64,000 bases of DNA, taken from the NCBI RefSeq assembly GCF_003217495.1, contig NZ_QJSW01000003.1, forward strand, positions 1 to 64,000. The letters are read 5' to 3'. Positions 13,106 through 23,023 of this stretch are shown piece by piece; positions within the stretch are counted from its first letter, which is position 1; each line of letters opens with the position of its first letter. Below the pieces are notes generated by a model. The model was not told the DNA's origin, ran no database searches, and was given only the letters and a program-made list of their open reading frames with translations. The position numbers and the translations under genes were made by a program. This stretch comes from Paenibacillus barcinonensis. Lineage in GTDB: Bacteria; Bacillota; Bacilli; Paenibacillales; Paenibacillaceae.

Positions 13106-13134
13106 TCTATACATTACCACAAAGTAATTGACAA
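13106..13134 (-). promoter_or_regulatory. galU promoter
   Basis: The minus strand has TTGTCA (13134-13129), a 17-base spacer and TATAGA (13111-13106), about 80 bases upstream of the proposed galU start. Confidence 0.6.
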
Positions 13135-13159
13135 TCGTTGTATAAAAAACAGACTTGCA

Positions 13160-16100
13160 CTAAACCATCAACAGCTCGCGTATATCCTGCTCGGACAAAG
13201 TCGTTGATCCCCCGTCACCCGGTTCGATCACCTCGGCGATCAGATCCTTCTTGCGCTGCTGCAGCTCCAGAATTTTCTCTTCAATGGTACCCTCCGTGAC
13301 CAAACGAATGACCTGCACAACCTGCTTCTGCCCCATACGGTGTGCACGACCAATCGCCTGCTCCTCGACCGCAGGATTCCACCACAGATCATACAAAATC
13401 ACGGTATCTGCTCCCGTCAGATTCAGCCCGGTTCCGCCAGCCTTGAGCGAGATAAGGAACAGCTCCGCTTCTCCCTCGTTAAATCTGCGGCACATGTCCA
13501 CCCGGCTCTGCGCGGGAGTCTGTCCATCGAGATAAAACAAGCTTTTCCCTTGCGCTGAAAGCGTCTGACGAATGAGACCCAGCATGCTCGCGAACTGGGA
13601 GAAGATCAGAATCCGTTTGCCAGCGGCCAGACAATCCTGAACGGTCTCCAGCAGTTGTTCCATCTTCCCGGAATCGCCCTGATAACCCTCCACAAAAAGA
13701 GCCGGGTGACAGCATAACTGACGCAGACGAGTGATTCCGGCCAAAATTTTGATTCGGTTCTTCTGAAAGCCATTGTCCTCCATATCCTTCGTTGCTTCAT
13801 CCTGAAGCTGAGAAAGATAGGCCGCATACAGCTTTTTCTGTTCCACCGTCAGCTCGGAGCGCTGCACCGTCTCGATGCGATCCGGCAGCTCCTCCAGCAC
13901 GTCTTTTTTCAGGCGGCGCAGAATGAACGGACGCACCATGCGTGAGATGCGTTCTGGCGGCAGATCACGAAACCTTCTGTAGCTCGGAAACAATCCCGGA
14001 AATACCGCTTCAAAAATAGACCACAGCTCATCCAGCGAATTCTCCACAGGTGTGCCCGTCAGAGCAAAACGGCGCGGCGCCTGAATCTGCTTGACGGCCT
14101 GTGCCGTCTGGGAGGACGCATTTTTGATCGCCTGTGCCTCATCCAGAATCAGGGTATGGAAGGTCCGGCCCAAATACGTATCCAGATCACGCCGCAGCAG
14201 CGGGTACGATGTCACAATTACATCCGCCTGGTCCATATCCGCCAGCATGCTGGCACGTTCGTCCTTTTGCCCCGCAGCGATCAATACGTTCAGATGCGGA
14301 GCAAACCGCGCAAACTCATTCGCCCAGTTGTAAGTCAATGAAGCAGGAGCTACAACCAGAATCGGCGGATGTGTTGCGCGTGTACGGATCGTTAAGCCCT
14401 TCTGCTGTGAAGTGTCGATAACGCTCCTCTCGAGCCGTTCATCGAATAACAGATCGTTAGAGATGTTCCCGTCTGCATCCGTACCTACGCCTAATCCCGC
14501 CTGATCAGCCCCGGCCTGTTCATGCTCGTATACAGGCTTCTCCTGTAACGATGCCGTGATATAAGCGATGCTTTGCAGCGTTTTGCCGAGTCCCATATCA
14601 TCGGCCAAAATGCCGCCAAACCGATAATGTGCAAGTGTCCGAAGCCACTGATACCCGCTAGTCTGATAATCCCGCAGGATGGGTGCAAGCTTCTCTGGCA
14701 ATGGAAAGTCCATCCGATCAGGGTCACGCAGATCATCCAGGAAACGTTTAAGCGAACCGCCCCATTTTACATGACCGGAGACCTCATCTCTGTGCGGGAG
14801 CTGCAAAGCCTTTACCGCAGGCAGACGGATATGGCTGCTCTGGATGTCTCCTGTTTCTAGCCCAAGCGCGTCAGCCATCTGAGCGAAGCTGCTCGCGCTA
14901 TCATTTTCAAGTGACAGGAAGACGCCGCTTCGCAGGCGGAAGAACGCTTTTTTTTCCACAATACTGCGCATCAGTTCCTGCAATTCCTGCTCATCTACTC
15001 CCTCCATCTCGAAGGAAATCTCCAGCCAGTCCAGTCCTCTTCCCAGATCAGCGCGAACCTTCGGCGGTACCGGATAAGTCGGCATCATCGCTTTCACTGC
15101 ATTTGGCATGTAGATATCAGCCAGCTTCTCCAGCTCGGGCAAAAGGTGATACAACACATCGTAGATCGCGTCCTCACGCTCGCTTGCCCAGACACTGCCC
15201 TCACGCTCCAGGAAGGAGTGGTCCAGTCGCTCAATCAGATTACGTTCTTTGAAACGGTCGCGAATCAGAATGACCTTCTTTTCTTCCTCATGGATCAGAT
15301 ACTCGGCCAGCGGGTTAATGACCATCACGCCATAATCCAGCTCCAGACGTGCCGTGATGCGTTCCCGATAAAAGTCGATGTATAGCTTCGGTGATAACTG
15401 AGGTTCCGCAATTTGCTCACGCACATGCGAATCAATGGACAGATGCCCCAGCGTCCGCAGTTCCGGCACAACATGCTGTACAAATTCATCTACCTGCTGA
15501 GCTGATATATCAATGCTCTCTTTGATTCCATAGGATGTGAGGGCACTGCTAAGGTCCTCCAGACTTCGTATCTGCATCGGCTCCAGCATATAGAGCTGGC
15601 CTTCAACCACCGCCGCATCATACGCCGGAAGCAGAATCAGTTCACGTAGTCCCGACACCTCCAGCTGATATCCTTCATTAACCCCTTCTGCAATGCGATA
15701 AAATAAGGGCAACGCTCCTTCCGCCAAAGCAAGCGGCCCGTTAGCCAGTCCCGCCCCCTCCATCCGGCTGTCGGCCTGCAAAAGCAGCTCCAGCAGTGGT
15801 TTCCAAATAATCGGCGCAATGAGAATATCCCTTCCGTCCGAAGCACCCAAATACCCGGAAATCGACTGACGGTATGCTTCCTCACTCTGTCTCATGCGAA
15901 TGAGCATGGATAGAATGGCTTGATCCTGCGCATTAAACACATGCAGCAGTGGATCATAATGGAACAGCTTGGTGAAGGACATCGGCTCGCCCTTCTCGAC
16001 ACAGTTCAGAAACTGCTTGACCTTCTGTACAACATAGAGACGTTTATTGCCCACCTTTAATTCAAGCGCAAGCTTGGCTCCTCCGCGGGAAACATGCACC

Positions 16101-16768
16101 AGCTTGCATATGAACTGAACCTGTAGCTCCTCACGCAGCATGGAGCGAGTGACGGGTGCCGTGTATTTCTGCTCCCGTTCATGTGGCAATCTGCGCTCCT
16201 TGGCAAACAAGGACAAAATCTGGTCTGCTGTACGGTAGGACGGTTTATCCGCAGAACGCCCCCAGCCTGAAGCAGAACTCGGACGACCCGCCTGAGCAAA
16301 GGGAGAAGGCGATAACGTCTCTGGCCTTTGCCGCTGTAACTCCTCCTGATTGCGTGATGAAGAAGGAAGCGGGAATTCAGATAAAGCCGGCGTTGAACTT
16401 GAATAAGGCCGCTCCCACGTCTCTTCCTCGACCAGTGTACCTACTTTCGATGGTGTTCCTTTGCCGCTGGATGGTTCTGGCGTGTCCACGCGTTCATGAA
16501 TCGCGAGCAGAACAGCGGCAATATGCTTGCAGTAGTCATAATAGTTACCATATGCGGGGCAGTTGCAGTGCGCTTCAATGTCTCCTGCATCATCCAGATC
16601 AACCTGCACCTTATATAACTTGCTTCCCCGGACGACTGCATCATAATGACACCCGTCCTCGCTCACCGTCAGCTTGCCAATTCTCCCTGACTGCTTGTAT
16701 TCTTCACCACGTTTAAATGCCGTAACCCCGCACAGCAATTTGACATCCATTATCGTAAATGGCGCCAC
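13160..16768 (-). CDS. SNF2-family helicase with N-terminal SWIM zinc finger
   Basis: 1202 residues. A SWIM zinc finger lies near the N-terminus (C68, C70, C80, H82), followed by a low-complexity linker of about 100 residues and a long family-specific region. The SNF2 ATPase follows from about residue 710: DDMGLGKT (Walker A), VVAPASLTYNW, ILDEAQ, ALTGTPVENS, and the second RecA lobe with FSQF, SLKAGGTGLNLTGADTVI and IGRAHRMGQ. Bacterial relatives are widespread as RapA-like or stand-alone SNF2 proteins, thought to remodel protein-nucleic-acid complexes; the exact role is unknown. The start is GTG, 8 bases after AAGGAGG. It is transcribed alone; galU follows in the same direction but has its own promoter. 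Confidence 0.9.
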   Translation of the reverse strand: MAPFTIMDVKLLCGVTAFKRGEEYKQSGRIGKLTVSEDGCHYDAVVRGSKLYKVQVDLDDAGDIEAHCNCPAYGNYYDYCKHIAAVLLAIHERVDTPEPSSGKGTPSKVGTLVEEETWERPYSSSTPALSEFPLPSSSRNQEELQRQRPETLSPSPFAQAGRPSSASGWGRSADKPSYRTADQILSLFAKERRLPHEREQKYTAPVTRSMLREELQVQFICKLVHVSRGGAKLALELKVGNKRLYVVQKVKQFLNCVEKGEPMSFTKLFHYDPLLHVFNAQDQAILSMLIRMRQSEEAYRQSISGYLGASDGRDILIAPIIWKPLLELLLQADSRMEGAGLANGPLALAEGALPLFYRIAEGVNEGYQLEVSGLRELILLPAYDAAVVEGQLYMLEPMQIRSLEDLSSALTSYGIKESIDISAQQVDEFVQHVVPELRTLGHLSIDSHVREQIAEPQLSPKLYIDFYRERITARLELDYGVMVINPLAEYLIHEEEKKVILIRDRFKERNLIERLDHSFLEREGSVWASEREDAIYDVLYHLLPELEKLADIYMPNAVKAMMPTYPVPPKVRADLGRGLDWLEISFEMEGVDEQELQELMRSIVEKKAFFRLRSGVFLSLENDSASSFAQMADALGLETGDIQSSHIRLPAVKALQLPHRDEVSGHVKWGGSLKRFLDDLRDPDRMDFPLPEKLAPILRDYQTSGYQWLRTLAHYRFGGILADDMGLGKTLQSIAYITASLQEKPVYEHEQAGADQAGLGVGTDADGNISNDLLFDERLERSVIDTSQQKGLTIRTRATHPPILVVAPASLTYNWANEFARFAPHLNVLIAAGQKDERASMLADMDQADVIVTSYPLLRRDLDTYLGRTFHTLILDEAQAIKNASSQTAQAVKQIQAPRRFALTGTPVENSLDELWSIFEAVFPGLFPSYRRFRDLPPERISRMVRPFILRRLKKDVLEELPDRIETVQRSELTVEQKKLYAAYLSQLQDEATKDMEDNGFQKNRIKILAGITRLRQLCCHPALFVEGYQGDSGKMEQLLETVQDCLAAGKRILIFSQFASMLGLIRQTLSAQGKSLFYLDGQTPAQSRVDMCRRFNEGEAELFLISLKAGGTGLNLTGADTVILYDLWWNPAVEEQAIGRAHRMGQKQVVQVIRLVTEGTIEEKILELQQRKKDLIAEVIEPGDGGSTTLSEQDIRELLMV

Positions 16769-16804
16769 GCTTCACACCTCCTTGGCTACCGATACCGCCC
16801 TTAT

Positions 16805-16845
16805 AGAAAAAACCCCAAGAGCTCCGTAAAGCAGAGTTTGGGGTT
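16805..16845 (-). terminator. Terminator of the U32-family gene
   Basis: AACCCCAA pairs with TTGGGGTT across a loop of about 19 bases, and the minus strand continues TTTTTTC. It lies directly after the stop at 16856. Confidence 0.8.
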
Positions 16846-16855
16846 GCTTATTATT

Positions 16856-19369
16856 TTATTTCACCAGTTGACCGCGGGTAACGCCCAGTTGGTTCGTTGC
16901 TTTCAGTGTTTTCCATACTTGTGTACCGCTGATCTCGCCGCGCAGTGCACGGTTGTACAGGTCAATCACTTCCTTCACTTGCTCGGGTGTCTCTTCCAGA
17001 AACTCTACACGGTAACGGGATACACCCAGATCCATGAAGTTGGTCAGATACTCGGCACCTGACTGCTCCACAGCATTGTATACGGTGTTACGGCAGCCTT
17101 CATCCACACGTACCGGGTGAGACATACCAATTCGGTCTTGCAGGGACGCACGCTTTTCCTCACAAGGACGGCCACAGTTCGTATAGTCTGTGCCTTCACT
17201 CATAAACGTACAGTATACACAGTGCTCGGTGTGGAACATCGGCAGATGCTGATGAATAACGACTTCGGTCTGACTTGTACGAGAGTTGCCAAGCAGGTCA
17301 ACCATCTGCTGAATGTTCAGGTCATATGATGGTGTGATCCAGTCACAACCTGCTTCCAGGAACAGCTCCACTGCCTTGTGATTGGCGATGTTCAAGGAGA
17401 AGTCACCGATCAGCTGCGGATGCTTCGCGTCCGGGTTCATTCTCCGGTGACGCAGGTAGAAGTACAACGCACCTGTGTTGCGTACCAGCACCGCATCCGG
17501 CTCCAGACGCAAAATGTTGTTGTGATAGCCATTCTCGCCAGGCATGTGAATACGCGGCGTAGCCAGCGCGATTTTGCGACCTGCAGCATGAACAGCTTCC
17601 ACCGCTGCCGGAAACTGCTTGATGAACTCGAAGTCGGCGTAGATCATGCCGACGCCCGCCTCCAGCGCAGCCTGCACTTGTGGCAGGCTGCGGCACAGCG
17701 CGGTCAGCTCGGCTTGACCGCGGGCCACTGGCGATGCCGGTTGTACCGCATCGCTGTACACATCTACCGCCCGCTTCACGAAGACGGGCGGTTTCGGGCG
17801 CTCGCCCGCGAGTTGTTCAACCGCCTGACGGCGAATGTTATTCAACTCGCGCATCGGGATGATGACGTCACCGTGCAGGTTGACGTCCAGTTCCTCCAGC
17901 TGGAACACGGTGCCGCCGAGACGTCCGAATTGCTCCTCGAGCAATTCATGGGTCATCGGACGTTTCTGGGCAATGTCCAGCTCCATCTCCGAATCCACGC
18001 GCACGGTCGTGCCCTTCTGCACATCAGTCCACCATGTGCTGAGCGGCTGGCCAGGGCTGCCGATGACTTTAACCTTGACCGGGAAGACACGATATGGCTT
18101 GTCGGTCTCAAAGGTTTGGCGCAGACGTTTGTCGAGCGCAGGGTCATTGGTTTTCCACACCTTGTCGCCCACCTTCACGCGGCGCAAGTCCACATCGCTG
18201 CGGCCTGGCACGAGGTCCACGATCCAGCCCTCACCAGCCTCGCCTTCGATCTTCACACCTTTGCGGCGTACATCGTATACCCGTCCACCTTCTTCTTTCT
18301 TGGTTGGATCACCTGCATCAAACACAATGCCGTCTCCACGCTTCACAGGTGCGTCCAGCTTCAGCACAACACCGTCACGTAACACTTGGTCTACCCGACC
18401 AAGATAAACACCGCGGCTTTTCGGGAATGTACCGTCCACCAGCTGTTTGTTGTTGATGCCATCCAGGAAACCATGTGTGAAACCACGCGAGAAGCTCTGT
18501 TGCAGCTCACGAATCTCTTCCTTGCTTGCTCGTGTATTGTCACCGTCAAAATAACGGTCAATGGCCTTGCGGTATTTGCTGACTACGTTCGCCACGTATT
18601 CCGGTGTTTTGAGGCGGCCTTCAATTTTGAAAGACGTCACACCTGCTTCAATCAATTCCGGCATGATATCAATAGCTGCCAGATCCTTCGGAGACAACAG
18701 GTACGCCACATCGCCCATCGGCTGATGAACACCATCCACCATGAGGTCATATGGCAAACGGCAAGCCTGTGCGCATTCCCCACGGTTCGCAGAGCGTCCG
18801 CCCCACATTTCGGAGGTCAGGCACTGACCGGAATAAGATACGCAGAGCGCACCATGCACAAATACTTCCATCGGAAGCTTTGCTTGATCGCCAATCTTTT
18901 GAATTTGCTTCAGATTGTTCTCCCGACCCAGTACGACACGTTCCATGTCAAAAGGCTTCGTAAACTCAACCGCTTCAGGCGACGTAATCGTCATCTGTGT
19001 GGAACCGTGAATCGGGAAATCCGGCGAGATTTCACGGATCATTTTGACCAGACCCAGATCCTGTACGATGACGGCATCCACACCTGCATCCACACAGGCA
19101 TCAATCAGTTCCTTGGCATCTTTCAATTCATTCTCAAAAATCAATATATTAAAGGTCAGAAACCCTTTTACGCCATAACTGTGCAGAAACGCCATAATCT
19201 CCGGCAACTCGTCCATACGGAAATTGTTCGCGCGTGCGCGTGCATTAAACTTCTCGACCCCGAAGAAAATCGCATCCGCACCGTTGGCTACCGCCGAACG
19301 CATGCAATCCCAGTCTCCGGCTGGCGCCAGAAGCTCAACGTCTTCTCTTCGTATTGTTGCTGTTTTCAT
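16856..19369 (-). CDS. U32-family protein with DUF3656-type middle region (RNA hydroxylation-like)
   Basis: 837 residues from the ATG at 19369, after GGGGAGGA; the upstream open frame is not used. Annotated peptidases of family U32 now include TrhP (tRNA uridine-34 hydroxylation) and RlhA (23S rRNA C2501 hydroxylation). The N-terminal half has the barrel start ELLAPAGDWD and the family block VHGALCVSYSGQC...GGRSANRGECAQACR, whose cysteines resemble those needed by those enzymes. A DUF3656-like middle (about 330-560) follows. A C-terminal region of about 270 residues has further cysteines (EHCVYCTF...CGRPCEEK). E. coli RlhA is shorter, so this is the long Firmicutes-type form. The substrate here is not known. 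Confidence 0.82.
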   Translation of the reverse strand: MKTATIRREDVELLAPAGDWDCMRSAVANGADAIFFGVEKFNARARANNFRMDELPEIMAFLHSYGVKGFLTFNILIFENELKDAKELIDACVDAGVDAVIVQDLGLVKMIREISPDFPIHGSTQMTITSPEAVEFTKPFDMERVVLGRENNLKQIQKIGDQAKLPMEVFVHGALCVSYSGQCLTSEMWGGRSANRGECAQACRLPYDLMVDGVHQPMGDVAYLLSPKDLAAIDIMPELIEAGVTSFKIEGRLKTPEYVANVVSKYRKAIDRYFDGDNTRASKEEIRELQQSFSRGFTHGFLDGINNKQLVDGTFPKSRGVYLGRVDQVLRDGVVLKLDAPVKRGDGIVFDAGDPTKKEEGGRVYDVRRKGVKIEGEAGEGWIVDLVPGRSDVDLRRVKVGDKVWKTNDPALDKRLRQTFETDKPYRVFPVKVKVIGSPGQPLSTWWTDVQKGTTVRVDSEMELDIAQKRPMTHELLEEQFGRLGGTVFQLEELDVNLHGDVIIPMRELNNIRRQAVEQLAGERPKPPVFVKRAVDVYSDAVQPASPVARGQAELTALCRSLPQVQAALEAGVGMIYADFEFIKQFPAAVEAVHAAGRKIALATPRIHMPGENGYHNNILRLEPDAVLVRNTGALYFYLRHRRMNPDAKHPQLIGDFSLNIANHKAVELFLEAGCDWITPSYDLNIQQMVDLLGNSRTSQTEVVIHQHLPMFHTEHCVYCTFMSEGTDYTNCGRPCEEKRASLQDRIGMSHPVRVDEGCRNTVYNAVEQSGAEYLTNFMDLGVSRYRVEFLEETPEQVKEVIDLYNRALRGEISGTQVWKTLKATNQLGVTRGQLVK

Positions 19370-19608
19370 GTAGATCCTCCCCATACCGGACGATGCCGGT
19401 GTTCTTCCCTTCGTACCACTGTCTCGGCACGCCTGCATTGCTGTCAACGTCAAGTATCACAATATCTATACATTATGTCTGTATTGCCTGAAACTCAGGC
19501 GTACAGTCTCTCTATTTATGAAATCAGAAGCAATAGCTCCTGAACTAGTATAGTGTACCACTTCTACACCTACTCTTCTACGCTTTCCTGAAAAAACCGT
19601 TTATATAT

Positions 19609-19639
19609 AAAAAAACCGGAAGGTCCTCAGACCCTCCGG
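19609..19639 (-). terminator. Terminator of the stalk-domain gene
   Basis: CCGGAGGGTC pairs with GGACCTTCCGG (one G-T pair) on the minus strand and runs into TTTTTTT. It lies directly after the stop at 19653. Confidence 0.82.
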
Positions 19640-19652
19640 AACTACTCCACGC

Positions 19653-21548
19653 TTATTTGATAAAAGTAAATGAGTTCACTGCCTTTTCCAGCATAGCTGT
19701 CTGCACCTGCGTACGATTCGCATCGTTCAGCGCCGTTGTAATCGTGTACGTCATTCCATTCTTTTCAAACACAATCTGACGTCCGGTATACAGAATACCC
19801 TTGTCCGATTCATGATAGGTGAAGGAGAACGCTGGCACTCCAGCAAAGGTCAGCTCCTCACTGCGAATCAGACTGAAGCTTTTCCGGGTTTTGGCTGCCT
19901 CGGCATACGCCTCTCTCAGCTGACTAACCGTCATCTCGATCGACTTGTCCTCCGAAGCCGTGATTGAGAAATTGCCACCCGTAAAGGTGTAGATGACCGG
20001 TGAGCTCTCAAACGTATCACTGTAAGGCGTCCAGTAGCGCGGAATATTTACGCTATAGTGGTAACGCTTGGACGTGCGGGTGATGGTCTTCATTTGATCC
20101 GTCAAATACGGGTCCTCATCCATCTGACCGAAGTTATCCTTTACCGTGTCGAACTCAATCTCGATGCTCTTCACAATGCGTTCAAACCATGCCCGGTCAT
20201 GCTTCTGCTCCTCAGGGAAGCTATACTCCACATAATAACGATACCCGTTCTTCTGCAAAAGAACATTAAACTCCGTCTGCCAGCCCGCACCGAAGTTATA
20301 ACGGAATTCGTTCACCTCGGCGGTTTCACCGTAAATCTCTGTCTTGGAGGAGCCTACCTGTTCGTAACTTTCTGGCGTAAAGGTATCACTCATCCATTTG
20401 TGCAGCTGGTCACTCCAGTCTTTGACCGTTGCACCAGCCTTGGCAGAAGTCACGCGCAGCTCCAGATACGCTCCGTCGTCGCCTTCATATACCATGTTTT
20501 TGTTATCCATCGACCAGCCCGCAGGAACCATCAAGCCGATACCGTAATCCTCATTCCATACCGCGCGCATGCCTTCTTCTACCGTTGACAGGTCCTTAAT
20601 CGTGCGATCGGACTGTGCGTAGCTTGGCTCGAAGGAGTTCAGCAGTGAAGCGTGTTTACCCAGATCCTTATAATTCGTTGCTTCATAATCGGCCAAATAA
20701 ACGTCATATTGGCGACCATCATGAACATACTGACGCAGCTCCCATAACAAACCATCCGTATCCTTGACAACGACGCGTGCATACGGTTTGTTTTTAGCAG
20801 CTACAGCCTCACGGTCCAGGACCGTATCTCCCGACTGCTTGGCCACCTGTACAAGCTGTGTAAGCAAGTCGTCCGCATCCAGCGCTACATTCTGGTCACT
20901 CACGTACACTTCGAGGTAGTAGCTTTCATCTGCCGCCCCGAAGGTCATCATGCGCTCCTGCTCACTGGATTGCAGCACAAGCAGATCAGACGGGTAATGG
21001 ATGGACCAGCCATAATAGCTGTTGCCTATCCGTGTTTTACCCTTGTCCAGATCAATGCCGACCTCCTCTGTTCCCTCACCCGCTTGCAGCAAACGAATAA
21101 CAATCTCTCCCGAGCTGTTCGGAGCCATCGTGGCACCAATTCCAGCGGCAACCGGACGAAGAGGAACCATCAGCACACCATTCACCATTTTGGGCGCTGC
21201 CCCCAACTCCACTTTGACGCCATCAATCCAGGCGATAGAGCTGTTCATTGTCATAGCCACTACATGCGGTCCTTGTTTAATTTTGATGACCTCATTTTTC
21301 TCCAGACGAATCTCGCTGCCAAATGCCTTCTTGAATACGCCTACAGGAACCATCGTTACCCCTTTAACAATCAGGGGTTTCGTAATATTTTGTTTCTTGC
21401 CATTGATAAAAGCACTTGTACTTCCTGCTTTGACCCGCAGCTCGTTCGTAACCAGATCATCCGATGCCCACACCGGCAGAGCTGTTCCCACCAACAGCAC
21501 CCCTGCCAAAACAGCCGTGCTCAGCACACGTAACCATGACTTCTTCAT
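19653..21548 (-). CDS. Secreted protein with copper-amine-oxidase-N-like stalk domain
   Basis: 631 residues. A signal peptide (1-28, ending VWA-SD) is followed by a stalk domain of the copper amine oxidase N-terminal type: LRVKAGSTSAFINGK, VKGVTMVPVGVFKKAFG, VNGVLMVPLRPVAAGIGA, residues about 37-150. The rest contains three similar segments of about 120-150 residues, each with a Y-G-W/Y-H-Y...P-x-x-W type opening (SYYGWSIHYPSDLL, DYGIGLMVPAGWSM, RYHYSVNIPRYWTP), which look like PsbP/Mog1-fold repeats. No catalytic motif is recognisable. It lies 42 bases after an HtrA-type protease that also begins with a stalk-like segment, so the two form an operon and probably act together at the cell surface. 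Confidence 0.75.
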   Translation of the reverse strand: MKKSWLRVLSTAVLAGVLLVGTALPVWASDDLVTNELRVKAGSTSAFINGKKQNITKPLIVKGVTMVPVGVFKKAFGSEIRLEKNEVIKIKQGPHVVAMTMNSSIAWIDGVKVELGAAPKMVNGVLMVPLRPVAAGIGATMAPNSSGEIVIRLLQAGEGTEEVGIDLDKGKTRIGNSYYGWSIHYPSDLLVLQSSEQERMMTFGAADESYYLEVYVSDQNVALDADDLLTQLVQVAKQSGDTVLDREAVAAKNKPYARVVVKDTDGLLWELRQYVHDGRQYDVYLADYEATNYKDLGKHASLLNSFEPSYAQSDRTIKDLSTVEEGMRAVWNEDYGIGLMVPAGWSMDNKNMVYEGDDGAYLELRVTSAKAGATVKDWSDQLHKWMSDTFTPESYEQVGSSKTEIYGETAEVNEFRYNFGAGWQTEFNVLLQKNGYRYYVEYSFPEEQKHDRAWFERIVKSIEIEFDTVKDNFGQMDEDPYLTDQMKTITRTSKRYHYSVNIPRYWTPYSDTFESSPVIYTFTGGNFSITASEDKSIEMTVSQLREAYAEAAKTRKSFSLIRSEELTFAGVPAFSFTYHESDKGILYTGRQIVFEKNGMTYTITTALNDANRTQVQTAMLEKAVNSFTFIK

Positions 21549-21590
21549 TCCGTTCCTTCGTCCTCTCTACTTTCGGGTTACTTGCCGGTA

Positions 21591-22763
21591 TTATTCTTCT
21601 TCATCTGCCAAAAATGAATCATTCGCTTCGTCCATAAGGTCTGCACGATCAGCAAGAACCAAGGTACGGGTAACAATGTCCCCGTCGGTTTGCACCAGCA
21701 GTTTCACTTTTTGTCCAGGCAAGTAGGCTTTCAGCAGCTCATTGATGTCTACAACCGAAGATACACGTTTGCCTGCCACACTGTAGATGGCATCGCCTTC
21801 TTTAAGCTTGGCCTTCTTCGCTTCCGGGCTGAGCACCTCCGTAATAGTCAGCGGATCTTCTGCAGGCAAGCCTACAATGGCAGACCAGCTTTCTTCCAGC
21901 TGTAAACCAAGACTTGCGCGTTTGATCGTTCCATATTTGAAATATTGATTCACGACAAAATTAACGGTATCAATCGGAATGGAAAACCCCATGCTCTCAA
22001 TGCCCACCGCAGAGAATTTCATCGAGTTAATGCCAACAACCTCGCCCTTCAGGTTAACCAGAGGGCCTCCGCTGTTACCCGGATTAATAGCCGTATCCGT
22101 CTGAATGAGACGGTAGGACGCCTCCACGCCGCGATTCAAACCACTAATAACACCGACTGTTGCCGAGTTACGCAAGGAAAAGGAAATCGGGGTTCCAATC
22201 GCTATGACTGTTTCACCGACAACCGCTTGTGAGGCTTTGGCAAATACAGCCGGCTTGAGCGACTTGGCATTAATTTTAATGAGTGCAAGATCACTTAACG
22301 GATCACTGAAGGATTCGGTTATGTTATATGTATTGCCATCTGTCGTTACCACGACTGGATTGATCAGTCCATCAATGACATGGGCGTTGGTAACAATCCA
22401 TCCGTTGGACCGAATAATGACTCCTGTACCATGCGCCAGATTATAACGGTCGTTGTCCGTTCCATCCTGTCCCTCCGTTGTTTTGCCGATAATGCCTACA
22501 ACAGACGGGGATACCTTTTCGATCACTTTCGGGATGGCAGCACTTCCCTTATACGTATACGTTCCTGACTTCGCATCATATTGTCCACTGCCGCCGAACA
22601 TGTTCACCAGATCCTTGGTATTCACATACACCTGGCCGTCGATTACTTTGGCCTGTGCGCCTGTCTTGGATGCCGCTGCACCAGCCGAAGCTGCCATCGT
22701 TCCGATGGAAAGCACCGTGGCCATCATTATGGCTACTGCCCGTTTCACTACCCTTTTCATCAT
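21591..22763 (-). CDS. HtrA/DegP-like serine protease with stalk-like N-terminus and PDZ domain
   Basis: 390 residues. A signal peptide (about 1-30) is followed by a short stalk-like segment (about 37-72: AKVIDGQVYVNTKDLVNMFGG), a trypsin-fold protease and a C-terminal PDZ domain (about 290-375). The triad is H128 (TNAHVI), D158 (SDLALIKI) and S231 (NPGNSGGPL). The usual Bacillus HtrA proteins are anchored by one transmembrane helix after a cytoplasmic tail; here the helix is replaced by a cleavable signal and a stalk segment, suggesting a secreted or wall-associated protease. It is the first gene of a two-gene operon with the stalk protein downstream. Quality control of exported proteins is a family inference. 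Confidence 0.87.
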   Translation of the reverse strand: MMKRVVKRAVAIMMATVLSIGTMAASAGAAASKTGAQAKVIDGQVYVNTKDLVNMFGGSGQYDAKSGTYTYKGSAAIPKVIEKVSPSVVGIIGKTTEGQDGTDNDRYNLAHGTGVIIRSNGWIVTNAHVIDGLINPVVVTTDGNTYNITESFSDPLSDLALIKINAKSLKPAVFAKASQAVVGETVIAIGTPISFSLRNSATVGVISGLNRGVEASYRLIQTDTAINPGNSGGPLVNLKGEVVGINSMKFSAVGIESMGFSIPIDTVNFVVNQYFKYGTIKRASLGLQLEESWSAIVGLPAEDPLTITEVLSPEAKKAKLKEGDAIYSVAGKRVSSVVDINELLKAYLPGQKVKLLVQTDGDIVTRTLVLADRADLMDEANDSFLADEEE

Positions 22764-22858
22764 TTCACCTGACCCTCTCTATACATCCTTCTTGCGCGAC
22801 TGGACAGTAATCCTGGCCGAAGCTATGATCTCTCTCATCTGCAATACTGGTATCCCCC

Positions 22859-22887
22859 AATGTATCATACAAATTATGGCTGTACAA
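22859..22887 (-). promoter_or_regulatory. Candidate promoter of the htrA-like operon
   Basis: The minus strand has TTGTAC (22887-22882), a 17-base spacer and TACATT (22864-22859), about 95 bases upstream of the start. Confidence 0.45.
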
Positions 22888-22946
22888 TCGTTTTAATTTT
22901 CGATCTATTTCGACAAAAAACGCACTTCATTGCTGTAAAAACAGAC

Positions 22947-22984
22947 ATAAAAAAACACCTTCCATGTCCATCGTGGAAAGTGTT
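22947..22984 (-). terminator. Terminator of the small membrane protein gene
   Basis: AACACTTTCCA pairs with TGGAAGGTGTT (one mismatch or G-T) and the minus strand continues TTTTTTT. It lies 40 bases after the stop at 23024. Confidence 0.8.
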
Positions 22985-23023
22985 CGTTATTGCGATTTGT
23001 CTTCTCATTACTCTTGTCGCGTG

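Noticed and set aside
17378-18382. 334-codon plus-strand open frame inside the U32 gene region
   Set aside because: Shadow of the U32 gene; composition biased to histidine and arginine, no start signal.
18386-19543. 385-codon plus-strand open frame opposite the U32 gene
   Set aside because: Antisense shadow; no ribosome site and no recognisable protein features.
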